Assembly: GCA_949752795.1 (NCBI GenBank)
Contig: OX457058.1
Location: forward strand, 162,691,353-162,755,352
Length of the DNA stretch: 64,000 bases
Direction: 5' to 3'
From: Hyperoodon ampullatus
Taxonomy: Eukaryota > Chordata > Mammalia > Artiodactyla > Ziphiidae
The notes below the pieces were generated by a model. That model saw only the letters and a list, made by a program, of their open reading frames with translations, was not told the DNA's origin and made no database searches. Positions within the stretch are counted from its first letter, which is position 1, and each line of letters opens with the position of its first letter. Positions 24,806 through 35,880 of the stretch are shown here, piece after piece. The translations under genes were made by a program, and so were the position numbers.

Positions 24806-25000
24806 GCTCTAGAAGAAGTAGTTGCTTGTAGGATTTTGAGGGATAGCTAAATACTCTAATTCTTCTCTGCCTTACTCATGTTTTTCAACCTTGCCCGTTT
24901 CTTAATTTTAGGTACATTTTCCCTTGAAATCTCAGCAGACAACAGATTTCCAAGCTATCAAGCCTTTTCTACCATGTGAACCTAAGAAGCGGGACATCTT

Positions 25001-26745
25001 TTATTTCTTTTCCTTTTTCTTTTGGCCTGTAATTTTTTCAGTTATTTTTCATTTTTTTACAAAATTGAGGTACAGTTGATTTACATTCTTAGATTATTTT
25101 CAGGAGTACAACATAGTGATTCAAAATTTTATAGATTATACTCCATTTATAGTTATTATAAAATATTGCTATATTCCCTTTAATCTACAATACAAACTTG
25201 TAGCTTCTTTATTTTATACATAGTAGTGTGTACCACTTAGTTCCCTCTCCCCACTAGTAACCACCAGTTTGTACTCTATATCTGTCAGTCTGTTTCTTTT
25301 TTGTTATATACACATTTGTTTTATTCTTTTAGATTTCACTGGTAAGTGATAGCATACAGTATTTGTCATTTTCTGTCTGACTTATTTCACTAAGAATAGT
25401 ACCCTCTAGCTCCATCCATGTTGTTGCAAATGGAAAAATCCCATGCTTTTTTTTATGACAGAGTAGTATTCCATTGTATTTATATACCACATCTTCTTTA
25501 TTCATTCATCTGTTGTTGGATACTTAGGTTGCTTCCATATCTTGGCTATGTAAATAATGCTGCTATGAACATTGTATCTCTTTGAATTAGTGTTTTAGTT
25601 TTCTTCAGATATATACCCACCCAGGAGTGGAATTGTTGGATCATGTGGTAGTTCAATTTTTAGTTTTTTGAGGAAACTCCATACTGTTTTCCACAGTGGA
25701 TTTATCAATTTACATTCTAACTAACAGTGTACAAGTGTTCCCTTTTCTCCACATCCTCACCAATGTTTGTTAGTGAGGTCTGTGGTGTTTCTGATGATAG
25801 CCATTCTGACAGGTTGCGGCAGTACCTTGCTGTAGTTTTCTTTGCATTTTTCTGATGACTAGCAATATTGAGTATCTTTTCATGTACCTGTTGTCCATTT
25901 GTATGTCTTTTTTAGAAAAATGTCTCTTCAAGTCTTCTGCCCATTTTTCAGTTGGGTTGTTTGATTTTTTGATATTGAGTTGCATGAAGTGCTTATACAT
26001 TTTGCATGCTAACACTTATCAATCAATTCATTTGCAGATATTTTCTCCCAGTCAGTACTCTTTTTTTTTTTTTTTCATTTGTCATGGTTCCCTTTTCTGT
26101 GAAAAAGCTTTTAAGTTTAATTAGCCCCCCTTTGTTTATGTTTGATCTTGTTTCCTTTGCCTTAGGAAACAGATCCAAAAAAATATTGCTACAATTTATG
26201 TCGAAGAGTGTTCTGCCCATGTTTTCTTCTAGGAGTTTTATGGTTTCTGGTTTTACATTTAGGTCTTTAATCCATTTTGAGTTTATTTTTGCATATGGTA
26301 TGAGAAAATGTTCTAATTTTATTATTTTACATGTAGCTGTACAATCTCCAAGACTAACCAGGAAGAAATAGAAGATATAAACACACTAATTACCAGTGAT
26401 GATATTGAATTGGTAATGAAAAAAAACCAACAACTCCCGACAAACAAAAGTCTAGGACCACATGGCTTCACAAGTGAATTCTACCTAATATTTAGAGAAG
26501 AGTTAACACCTATGTTTCTCAAACTATTCCAAAAAAATTCAGAGGAAGGATGGCTTCCAAACTCATTCTGTGAGGCCATCATCACCCTGAAAACCAGACA
26601 AAGATATCACAAAAAAAGAAAATTACAGGCCAATATCACTGATGAGCATAGATGCAAAATTCCTCAACAAAATATTAGCAAACTTAATCCAATACATTAA
26701 AAGAATCATATACCATCCTTGATTTATCCCAGGAATGCAAAAATA
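25001..26745 (-). mobile_element. L1 insertion with 5' inversion and internal deletion
   Basis: Antisense L1 3' UTR and ORF2 C-terminus run from 25001 to about 26352. From about 26353 the strand flips and 26353-26745 is sense ORF2, including the reverse-transcriptase N-side motif read as NKSLGPHGFTSEFY. Both pieces lie in one 10-bp TSD, gggacatctt, at 24991-25000 and 26746-26755. The inverted piece ends about 1 kb upstream, in L1 order, of where the 3' piece begins, so the inversion came with a deletion. The frame at 26410-26700 is an ORF2 fragment with several frameshifts. Confidence 0.9.
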
Positions 26746-26755
26746 GGGACATCTT

Positions 26756-27142
26756 GTTAAATTTCATTAATTTCTTTCCATAGATCGACTTCTCTATCCC
26801 AGATCTAAAGACATTAGGGAAGTGTTGACTGTGTTTGAAGGAAAGGCAGATTAGGTAAACAAGGAGTTGGGGATAGATGATGCATTAGAAATTTACATTG
26901 GTTCAAGATTAGTTGACCTTTGTTTAAATCTAGTTGACCTTTGTTTAAATCTAACAATTTTCTTCTCGAATGATTACATATATTCCTACTTAATAATGAC
27001 CAGTGCAGAAAGGCTAGAGACCTTTGAAGTTCAACTGATAAATTATCTCCAGACCTTGTAAAACTATCATCATCCAGCTTGCTTACTGTATATTCAAATT
27101 CAATTTGGGACAATAAGAAAATTGTAGCCATGTGTCAATTTT
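26756..27142. other. Unique DNA with a 21-bp perfect tandem duplication
   Basis: agttgacctttgtttaaatc plus one base occurs at 26911-26931 and again, exactly, at 26932-26952. No gene supported; the overlapping frames on both strands show no domain. Confidence 0.6.
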
Positions 27143-27204
27143 AGCTGTGTGTGTGTGTGTGTGTGCGTGTGTATGTGTGTGAATGTGTGAGTGAGTGGGT
27201 GCTC
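27143..27204. repeat. Degenerate (TG)n repeat
   Basis: TG repeat interrupted by GC, TA and GA units. Confidence 0.9.
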
Positions 27205-27698
27205 GTATGCACACATGGGGTACATATGCATGTGTGACTGTTAGTAGTGGGTGTGTATGTGTAACTGATTGTAAATATGGCCAGTTGAAAAACTGAGCAT
27301 AAATGATGAATTCTCAACAGGAGGTTTCTATGATCCAGGAACCGATCTGACTTGAAGCAGTTAATTTTCTCTGGTATGCTCCAACACACTGCCAGGGACA
27401 TATAGGGTTTCTCCCTGGTGAATGCTATTATGCTATTTATTTCTTATTCTGCTGCCCAAGTGGAGGCAAAGACCACAGGATCTTTGAGAATAATTATTTC
27501 TTAGGCATATCAGAAAAGAGACTGCATTTTTCTGTATAGGGATGAGTTTTTCTTTCATCCCAGGGGCCTTTTTTCAAAGCCCTGAGAATTTCAGCAAGTG
27601 GTCTGTCCAGCTCACCAGCTAGTACACATAGGCACAATGCTGTGTTTTTGTTATTACGATCTTTTATAGTCTTTTTAGCACTTTCCCTCCCTCTGTCT

Positions 27699-27702
<4 letters not shown>
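27205..27702. other. Unique non-coding DNA
   Basis: Nothing recognised. Confidence 0.45.

Positions 27703-27740
<38 letters not shown>
27703..27740. repeat. (CA)n microsatellite
   Basis: About 19 CA units following a CT-rich run. Confidence 0.96.
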
Positions 27741-27741
<1 letters not shown>

Positions 27742-28189
27742 GAAATTACTGTCTATCTTTCATGGTAAAATTCACAGTTTTTGTTTTACTTTTCAGTTAA
27801 AAACATTTATATTTCTCCCCTTTCCCAAATTCACTCTTCTGGAAATTGAAAATTTACTTCTCTGCTAAACTGCAAGGTATGCCAAACCCCAAATAGCTCA
27901 CGGATCATAATTCAGAAGCCACTGGTTTAGTCTCTTGTATGAAAAGCCTGTAGAAGTAACCATGGGCTCTGGGATAAGTTTCTCAGGACATCCAGGAAAC
28001 CCAGCAGGAAGATACTGAACTTGCCTTAAAGAACTTTCCAAAAGAATTGTCAGGGTGACTGCTTCATATTTTAAGCCAGGTTGTAATGCAGATTTTGTCT
28101 TTTTCAGGTAGGCAAAACCTTCTTTTGCAAGTAGATAAGTGATTCCTTGGGAAATAGCACTTGTTTCCCACCTTTTTTTTTAGGACTTA
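27741..28189. other. Unique non-coding DNA
   Basis: Nothing recognised beyond non-repetitive sequence. Confidence 0.4.
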
Positions 28190-28360
28190 AGAGAACTGGA
28201 TTGGGACTTAAGAGATTCAAGTTCTAGTCCTTGATGAAAAGTTAACTAACTGTGCCTTGGGAAAGTGGCACACTCCCGTAGTCTGTTTCCCCATTTGTAA
28301 TTTGTAAAGAATGATCTCTATGGACTCATCTAGCTCTAAAACCCTGTGACTCTAAGCTAT
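28190..28360 (+). mobile_element. Possible MIR-type SINE
   Basis: 'agagattcaagttctagtcc', 'gtctgtttccccatttgtaa' and 'tcatctagctctaaaaccct' resemble a MIR-related 3' half. Family not certain. Confidence 0.4.
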
Positions 28361-29574
28361 GACTCCTTTCCGAAACACCTTATCTCCAATCAAAATTGTC
28401 AGAAGGTGTTTGTGTTTGTTTTGCTTTGTTTGTGACTGGGTGTGTCCTTCATTTTATTACTTCCTCCCTTTATAAAACAAAAAAGGAATCCCCCTGTGGT
28501 CTATAAAAAGGTTTCATATTGAGTGCTGTGTATAACAGCCAGTTTTCCATTTTAATCCTCTAAAAATACCTACTATAATAAAACAAGTGCAGATTGTTAC
28601 AAAGCCTCTTGCTGACTTGCTACAATGTGAGTGGGCTGCCCTCTATCCACAAAATTTTCAATTGCTAGAAGAGATGAAGTTTAAATATAGTCTGACAACC
28701 AGGGTCTGGAGTTGTAATGGCATTTTGTGACCTCTTGATATGTTATCCTATGATGTCTAGAGTTGAAGTGGGAAAAAGCTGTGATGAATAACTATCTCCA
28801 ATTCTAAGTTGATTGTCCTCCTCTCAATAATTTCTTTTTGTGAGATAAAATTAGTTTATGCATTTTAAGTACATAAATGTGGATACTCCTACAAGTAAAT
28901 CTGTAATAGGTAAAAGGTTGACTTGTGAGATATGAAACAATGGAAAGGCAAGTGTGTTGGGAAGAGCAAAAGGAAAGTAAAATCAGCACAAAAATGGTGA
29001 TTAAAGGGATTATTGGTAAGAAGAAATATGAGAACTTGGCAAAACTTGGGGCATGAGACAAGAGGAAGTGGAAGGCCTGGTTGCATCAGCATTTTTGAAC
29101 CTGAATAATTGGGAGGAAGGCATGTCATTAGCAGAGATTGGTGGGAAGATCTGTTAAAAGGAGAGTTCAGATCAGGACAAGGGGAGTCTGAGAACTTGTG
29201 AGGATGCCCAAAGGGAGATGTTCAGCAAACAATTAAACATGAGGGATTTGAGGCCTCTGTCTTATGTAATACACTTTAATCCACAAGAATCAAAAAAAAT
29301 TAGAAAATGTGGTTAATTCAGTATTAAGATATTATAAATGTTTATTTTAAAAGCATATAGGTCTTACTCTGTGTTTTCAATGAAGCTAGCTGGTTCTATT
29401 AGAATTGAAACTCTTCTAAACTCAGGACAGCTTATATTGGTAACTGATCTTTATTTTATAAATCTTTTTACTTTTTAGTATTTCAATTGACTAACAGCCT
29501 AATAAGCATTTTCCTACTTAAAACTAGTTCCTACTGTACAAAATGCAATTTAGTTTACCCAGCGATTTATTATA
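28361..29574. other. Unique non-coding DNA
   Basis: No gene supported. TATA-like 'tataaaa' occurs at 28471 and 28502, with a near-MEF2 'ctaaaaatacc' at 28560, but no downstream exon is recognisable. Minus-strand frames at 28804-29128 have no known domain. Confidence 0.4.
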
Positions 29575-29700
29575 TGTACATACATAGCTAACACTATGCT
29601 CAGGGTACTGTGTGATAAGAAGGAAATATATGATTTTATCTTAGGTATTGGACAATTTAAGTCTAGTTGGAGGAATCAGACATGCTGGGGAAAATGGCAG
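29575..29700 (-). mobile_element. Possible L2 fragment, antisense
   Basis: 'acactatgctcagggtactg' and 'tttaagtctagttggaggaa' resemble antisense L2 3' sequence. Weak. Confidence 0.35.
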
Positions 29701-29754
29701 CATACAGCATACAGTCAATGAACATTTATTTACTAAAAAAAAATATTTATTTTC

Positions 29755-30652
29755 TTTTTTTTTTGTTCTGTTTTTCTTTCTTTTTTTATTTTAGAATTTT
29801 ATTTTTTTATACAGCAGGTTCTTATTAGTTATCCATTTTATACATATTAGTGTATATATGTCATTCCCAATCTCCTAATTCATCATACCATCACCGTTCC
29901 CTGCCACTTTCCCCCCTTGGTGTCCATACATTTGTTCTCTATACCTGTGTCTCAATATTAAAAAAAACAAAGAATCCAATCAAAAAATGAGCAGAAGCCC
30001 TAAATAGACATTTCTCCAAAGAAGACATACAGATGGCCAACAAGCACATGAAAAGCTTCTCAACATCACTAATTAATAGAGAAATGCAAATCAAAACTGC
30101 AATGAGGTATCACCTCACACCTGTTAGAATGGGCATCATTAGAAAATCTACAAACAACAAATGCTGGAGAGGGTGTGGAGAAGAGGGAACCCTCTTGCAT
30201 TGTTGGTGGGAATGTAAATTGATACAGCCACTCTGGAGAACAGTATGGAGGTTCCTTAAAAAACTAAAAATAGAACTCCCATATGACGCAGCAATCCCAC
30301 TACTGGGCATATACCCAAAGAAAACCATAATTCAAAAAGACACATGCATCCCAATGTTCATTGCAGCACTATTTACAATAGCCAGGTCATGCAAGCAACC
30401 TAAATGCTCATCAACAGACAAATGGATAAAGAAGATGTGGTACAAATATACAATGGAATATTAATCAGCTATAAAAAGGAATGAACTTGGGTCATTTGTA
30501 GAGATGTGGATGGATCTAGAGACTATCATACAGAGTGAAGTGAGTCAGAAAGAGAACAATAAATACCGTATATTAACGCATATATGTGGAACCTAGAAAA
30601 ATGGTACAGATGAACCCATTTTCAGGGCAGAAATAGAGACACAGATGTAAAT
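29755..30652 (-). mobile_element. L1 insertion with 5' inversion (twin priming)
   Basis: 29755 to about 29953 is antisense L1 3' UTR ('tacagcaggttcttattagt', 'ccttggtgtccatacattt') behind a T-rich tail. About 29954-30652 is sense ORF2 C-terminus and following UTR. TSD of 12 bp, atatttattttc, at 29743-29754 and 30653-30664. 'gagacaca' is present at both breakpoints, so the two cDNA pieces overlap slightly in L1 order. The open frame at 30033-30464 is the ORF2 C-terminal region with its Cys-rich motif [18 protein letters not shown] (C-x3-C-x7-H-x4-C). Confidence 0.93.
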
Positions 30653-30724
30653 ATATTTATTTTCAACAGTCATCAGCCAGTGGTCTTCAACACATTGGAA
30701 GAATTTATCTGGAGGATGGACATG

Positions 30725-31345
30725 GATTTCAAACTCAGAACAAAACCAAACTCATCATACACCTCCTGTCCTCTGCCTCTTCTTTTGTAATTTCTCTTTC
30801 TACAAATATCCCCACAACTCTCCATATCACCAAGTCAGAAGTCTAGAATGACTTCTTTCTGTATACCTATCCTTCTCCTACTCACCCCTGCCACCTCTAC
30901 TCCCAAGTCAATTTGATTACATTCCTTTGCTTTATATTTCTAAATTGCTACCACTGATTTTAATAAAGTCCAAATGGAAAGCTCTTTTAGTTCCAATCTC
31001 CCATCTCACCACTCCCTTGGTCTCAGTGTTAGACTCCTTTCCATATGAGGTCCTTGGAATTTTCAGTAATACTTTTTTCAAGTCTACTTCATTTTGTATT
31101 TGCTGGGACCAACCTTTCAATCCTACTGTAACAGACAAAAACTTAGTTTTCCTTTACAGTCCCAGTTAAGAGTTACCTCCTCAGCAAAATCTCCTCTGAT
31201 TCTCTCTAACCTAACCCTCCCACTCTTGAGCTCCAATAGTCCCCATGCTTGCCCTTAACAGGGAGCTTATAGGTTGGTTTTACTAGACTCTGATCTCTTG
31301 CAGGCAAGTAACATCTCACCTCATTATTGTGATTATTACTGTGTT
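30725..31345 (+). mobile_element. L2 LINE 3' region
   Basis: Sense L2 3' landmarks: 'taataaagtccaaatgg', 'gagttacctcctcagcaaaa', 'tctcctctgattctctc' and 'tctcttgcaggcaagtaaca'. The 80-codon frame inside is not coding. Confidence 0.7.
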
Positions 31346-31508
31346 TATTCAAATCTAGTGTCTTATTCAGCATCTATTACACTCTAGGCAATTGCAGATG
31401 AGATTGAATTGAAAGATTCACATTCTATGAACATGTTTCTCTCTGTTGCTTTTCTTGCATCATTGTTTTTCACACTGGGTATACGTTTTTCTCTCAGCAC
31501 TTTTTCCT

Positions 31509-31712
31509 TTTTTTTTTTTTGCGGTACACAGGCCTCTGACTGTTGTGGCCTCTCCCATTGTGGAGCACAGGTTCCGGACGCACAGGCTCCACGGCCATGG
31601 CTCACGGGGCCAGCTGCTCCGTGGCATGTGGGATCCTCCTGGACCAGGGCACGAACCCGTGTCCCCTGCATCGGCAGGCGGACTCGCAACCACTGCGCCA
31701 CCAGGGAAGCCC
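31509..31712 (-). mobile_element. CHR-2-type SINE, antisense
   Basis: Poly-T, 'gcggtacacaggcctctgac', antisense body, 'cgccaccagggaagcc'. TSD of 9 bp, ctttttcct, at 31500-31508 and 31713-31721. Four open frames of 96-140 codons on both strands are artefacts of this GC-richer SINE. Confidence 0.94.
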
Positions 31713-31849
31713 CTTTTTCCTGTTTTACCTGTATTTTCCCCCTTCCTGTTTTCATTCTCCATACCGCCCCCCCACCATCTCTCATGATATTTATTTGTTG
31801 AACCAACTGAAAAACTTCCCTTCTTCCTTGTCCTTTTCCAGCTAGCTAA

Positions 31850-32003
31850 AATTTTCAGAGCTTCAACTACATATCAGACACAGAGCTAGGAGTTTTCATT
31901 GATTATCTCTTAAATTTCATAGCAAATCTATGAAGTTCTGTCCTTGGTTTCATATTACAGATGAGGAAAGTGAGGCCTAGAGAAGTTAAATAATTTGTTC
32001 AAG
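31850..32003 (-). mobile_element. MIR SINE, first half, split by an LTR
   Basis: Antisense MIR: 'acatatcagacacagagcta', 'ttacagatgaggaaagtgag', 'agaagttaaataatttgttc'. It breaks off at 'aag' before gtca (32004-32007), and the remainder resumes at 32525. Confidence 0.85.
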
Positions 32004-32007
32004 GTCA

Positions 32008-32524
32008 TGTTACTGAATTCAAGCTGTACTGCTGGCTGCAAGGTAGGCCAATAAATCAAGAGATGAGGTATTAGGGCAAGGAATAGTGTCTTTATTCAGA
32101 AAGCCAGAAGACAGAGAAGATGGAGGACTAGTGTCCCAAGGAATCATCTTACCTGAATTAGAATTCAGGCTTCTTTTATACTAAAAGGGGAAGGTGTGTG
32201 ACTAGTTGTTGCAAACTTCTTGGGGCAGGAATCCTTTGCTATTGCAGCTGTCCATGTAGGTCTAGTCACAATGTTCCTATAAACCTCCAAAAAGACAAAT
32301 ATTATTCTCTGTTCTGTAACTTTTTCTCTCTACCTGAATGGAAAAGTGTTATACCTTTAAAGTTCAGAGCCATGAGAATGGGCAATTCTGTATATTTCAG
32401 GCTGTGGGCAACATTCTTTTACAAAAGACGCAGAGCCAGCATGACTAAGCACAGGCAACAGAGTACCAAGGTTAGAGTAAAGGGATAGATCCAATATGGA
32501 GTCAGGTTTGTTCTTCTGTATTAA
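32008..32524 (-). mobile_element. Solo endogenous-retrovirus LTR (ERV1-like), antisense
   Basis: A 517-bp insert interrupts a MIR, with a 4-bp TSD (gtca) at 32004-32007 and 32525-32528. On the minus strand it has an LTR layout: a TATA-like 'agtataaaagaagcctg', then 'tctgaataaagacact' (polyadenylation signal AATAAA), ending '...cagtaaca'. The opposite end (ttaatacag) has lost the canonical TG. No internal retroviral genes lie beside it, so it is a solo LTR left by recombination. The 4-bp TSD suggests class I; the exact family is not assigned. The 96-codon frame inside is chance. Confidence 0.8.
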
Positions 32525-32600
32525 GTCACACAGCAATTAAGTGATAAAAGCCAAGGCAATCTGGGTCCAGAATTAGTCTTAACTACTGTGCTTTGTTATA
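32525..32600 (-). mobile_element. MIR SINE, second half
   Basis: 'gtcacacagcaattaagtga' and 'aatctgggtccagaattag' resume the antisense MIR exactly where 31850-32003 stops. Confidence 0.85.
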
Positions 32601-33935
32601 TTAAATATAATTATGCTACTTAATTTTGTTTAAAGTGATTTATTCTCTCTACCAAACCATAAGGGAATAATGCTGTGGGTAGGTCCCAAAAGGAAATGGA
32701 AAAATAATACAGAGAGGAAAAATGGGTGAAATTTGAGGAGATTCTGTAAAAGCAATTTGTATCTATCTTAGTTCTGATCTAGTTACCAAGGAAATCTAAA
32801 TCAAGTACTTCTGACTTAGGTGTTTTTTCACCATGTTAACCTGCAGGCAGTTTGTGCTCTGTGACTTGAAATTCTGCAATAAATGTTCCTCATCTTAAGG
32901 CTTCTCATGTGCTCAGTGTGACCTCTCCTGTGGTTAGGTTTCCACACAAACAACACAAGCAGCAGGCAGACATGAAATATCACACACACAAGGACCACAT
33001 GCTTGCACAGACCATACTACCCTCTCATATTGCTGGAGCTTGTTGAGCAACTCACTCAACATTACACTATGCTGGATTTCTTCTGCATCCTACTGAGCTT
33101 CATCGAAGCACAATACAGCATCTCACTCCAGACCATGTATTAAAGATCCAGCACTGGATCTTTACTGTGTCAGCGGCAAGTGATTCAAGTTAAATCTACT
33201 TAAGGATTTCATATTGGATTTTTGCTGGCAAGCTGACATCCCAGATATGTAAGTGCATATTAAACATAAAATTCACATATTGTTGTATGGAATTTGCAGG
33301 AAGAACTCCTGACTGGAAGGAACCTCATTTTGACATCAAAAATCAAGGTCAAGGCTAAGCTGCAAGTATAGGTTCTATTAGTGAGTTTCTACAAGTAATG
33401 AAAAATGGAGTTGCAGTACTTCTGAGTCTTATTACACTATGATTGATGAAGATCTTAAGCATTGGGATGTTCGTCTTCACATCCAAATCTTTGTGTCATA
33501 TCATTGCAAGTAGAAAGTGGAATACTTAAACTTAAGGAATTAAGCCAGAGAAAAGTTGTTTCTTTTATATGTTTCAAACACCAGGCAAATTGTGCTTTGT
33601 GTCAGTGGTGACACATTTAAATGTAGTTAACCCTCTGCCCCAAATACATGCACTCTTAAGTAGAAAATGTTCATTTTGGTCCAATCTGGTTACAGCTTAA
33701 GAAAATGGGGTGGCTTTGATGTTTTCTATGTCTCCAATAATGTAAATGTCATAGCATAGAAGGTTGGGACCTGATCTAACTTTTTAGTCTTCTAGTTTCA
33801 ACTTATAAATAAATAATTAAGGTGATAGGATTTAGCAGATGAATGAAGATTCATAAATTAAAACCAAAACAAAACAAAACAATAAAGTTGGTGCTGTGGT
33901 CTTAAATATTGGACAGGGATTGCTACCATAAATTG
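32601..33935. other. Unassigned DNA, with a perfect inverted repeat
   Basis: No gene or family recognised. It contains the 11-bp-arm palindrome listed at 33141-33164. A sequence around 32838-32900 ending in 'gcaataaatgttcc' could be an LTR or poly(A) remnant; not resolved. Confidence 0.4.
33141..33164. repeat. Perfect inverted repeat, 11-bp arms
   Basis: taaagatccag and ctggatcttta, separated by only 'ca', would form a tight hairpin. No U-tract or gene context suggests a terminator or small RNA. Confidence 0.9.
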
Positions 33936-34260
33936 CCATAAATATTTTAATATGGAAAATTACAAACCTACAAAAAAAGAGAAAAGAATATAACAAATCC
34001 TAATGTTTTCACCAACACCCAGCTTTGACCATTATCAACTCAGGGACAAGCTTGTTGCTTTTATATTTCTATCCACTCCCCTCAGCCCCATAACATTATG
34101 GTGAAATTTGTTTCCCAGACTATTTCATCTGTAAATACTGCAATTTGTATCACTAAAAGGTACAATTCTAAAACTGGAAGCAATAACAGTATTTCTATAG
34201 TTTCAAATACACAGTCAGGTTTCAAATATCCTTTATTGTCACCTAAAATTTTTGCAGTTA
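33936..34260 (-). mobile_element. Old L1-type 3' UTR fragment
   Basis: 'atatggaaaattacaaacct', 'caacacccagctttgaccat', 'tatcaactcagggacaagct' and 'tttcatctgtaaatactgca' fit a widespread L1M 3'-UTR pattern. Family and orientation uncertain. Confidence 0.45.
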
Positions 34261-34983
34261 GTTTGTTCTAATCAGGAACAGTGAAACTTATTTCATGTGT
34301 ATTTTAAGACACTTTTTTTTATACATTGCTTCTTCATACTTTATTTGTTGAAGAAATTGGATCATTTGTAATGCAGAATTCCCCACAGTCTGGATTTTGC
34401 CAAGAATGTGTTGAACACTATTTTTGACTTCATTATTTTTATTAAAAAAAAAACCACTTTAGGGTAAAATTCTTTCCTTTCATAAGATTCATCATTTTAG
34501 ATAACAAAAATTAGAAGAGTATTTACCTCAGACTAGGTTTATGTCCTATTTTCTCTATTGTAAAACATTTTCCTTTATGTTTATATCTTATGACAAAAGA
34601 ATATTATGAAAATGAATTGATTTATCAAGTTTTATGAAGCCTTTATAAATAAGTCTTGGTTCCACTGATTGCTATAGCTGTGAAAGAATTTAGGGAGCAG
34701 CCTGTTCAGTTGCTTTTTACTGTTGGAAAAACTGAAGCTCACAGAACTCAGGCTAGAATACTTATTTTCAAAGTAAATGGCCTCTTGTTTTATGGAGGCC
34801 AAGAGTTCCTCAGAGATGATCAAATTCCTCAGAGATGCTCCACTTCATAGGATTAGAGGTTGAGATGTGGGGAGTGTGGGTGGCATACGGAGCATAAGCA
34901 GGATCTTCCTTTGGCTCTTCACCGGCATGGCTGACCTCTATTCAGGGATATCCATGGTGCTGCTGCTGAATTTTTAAGCAGTG
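34261..34983. other. Unique non-coding DNA
   Basis: Nothing recognised. 'gggagcagcctgttcagttg' and neighbours do not match a known repeat in my recall. Confidence 0.4.
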
Positions 34984-35114
34984 CAGTTCAATGTAGAGTA
35001 ATGAACTTGGGACTTGAATAATGACTTTGAGCTGAATTCTATACTCTGGCCAATTAACCACCCATACTTTCTGAATTCTACTTTCCTCATTTATATAATG
35101 TAGGTTGTGTAGTA
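34984..35114 (+). mobile_element. MIR SINE, partial
   Basis: 'gtagagtaatgaacttggga', 'ctctggccaattaaccaccc' and 'actttcctcatttatataat' fit the sense MIR middle. Confidence 0.5.
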
Positions 35115-35510
35115 GACTGTATTCTATCTCAAATATAATACCTAAGAGAGGACTGTACTTCCCCACTGCTATTGACATTGGGCTTGGCCTTGGGACTTTG
35201 CTCTGCCCATTCTTGGGAAGGTGAATACATCTCACTCAGAAGTCAAGAATTTGACCAATAGAATATGAGCAGAATTGAGCTGTGTAATTTCTAGGATGTA
35301 GTGGTTTACCATATCTCTCTTTTCTCTTTTCCTGAAAACTATAGTATCCCAAATAGAGGCTACAGAGCCACAGTTGATTTGCAAGACATGCAGAATGAGC
35401 AAGAAATCAATGCTGATTGTGGAAAATCACTGGGATTTGAGGATTCTTTGTTACTACAGCATAACTCTACATCCTGCCTGATAAAGATGGTAAGGCATGC
35501 TCTATTACCC
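35115..35510 (+). mobile_element. Ancient LTR-like repeat, MaLR type possible
   Basis: 'gcttggccttgggacttt', 'accaatagaatatgagcaga', 'agaatgagcaagaaatcaat', 'cactgggatttgaggattct' and 'ttactacagcataactctac' follow an old mammalian LTR-like repeat. The 71-codon frame at 35301-35516 lies in it and is not a gene. Confidence 0.5.
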
Positions 35511-35714
35511 TTATAGGGTTGTAGTGAAAATCAAATACAGACATGTAATTGGAAGCTTTTAGTCGTTGTGAAACATCTACCTTCTTTGTACCTTATTTCT
35601 TGAACATACATTTTATATCTTTAACCAGAGTGTACGTACCTCAAGAAAACTTCAAATTATGCTGCATTTTGATAGTTTAGAATGAATGGCCTGAACAACA
35701 TTTGTATGCCCAGC

Positions 35715-35880
35715 GTTTAAAGTTAGAATTCTATTAAGGGTGTGACTCTGACAAGTATAAGCTCCATGAAATTAAGCAAATCACTTAATTTCTCTGGGCC
35801 TCAGTAAAATTGCTATCCTGTCCTGCTTTTGGCAACAAAGTCTATAATTATGTATAAGTATTTGTTAACATCTTAGAACC
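35715..35880 (+). mobile_element. MIR SINE
   Basis: 'gtgactctgacaagtataag', 'ttaagcaaatcacttaattt' and 'tctctgggcctcagtaaaat' fit sense MIR. T-rich tracts follow to 35980. Confidence 0.65.

Noticed and set aside
28471..28580. TATA-like and MEF2-like motifs suggesting a muscle promoter
   Set aside because: The motifs are common in AT-rich DNA, the MEF2-like site is imperfect, and there is no adjacent exon.
30033..30464. 143-codon plus-strand frame with a zinc-knuckle-like Cys/His motif
   Set aside because: It is the C-terminal end of L1 ORF2 in the inverted part of the L1 at 29755-30652, not a host zinc-finger gene.
31384..31845. Cluster of long open frames on both strands, some Pro/Arg-rich
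   Set aside because: All overlap a GC-richer CHR-2 SINE, which opens several frames at once. The same happens at 24 kb, 45.7 kb, 47 kb, 51.4 kb and 53 kb.
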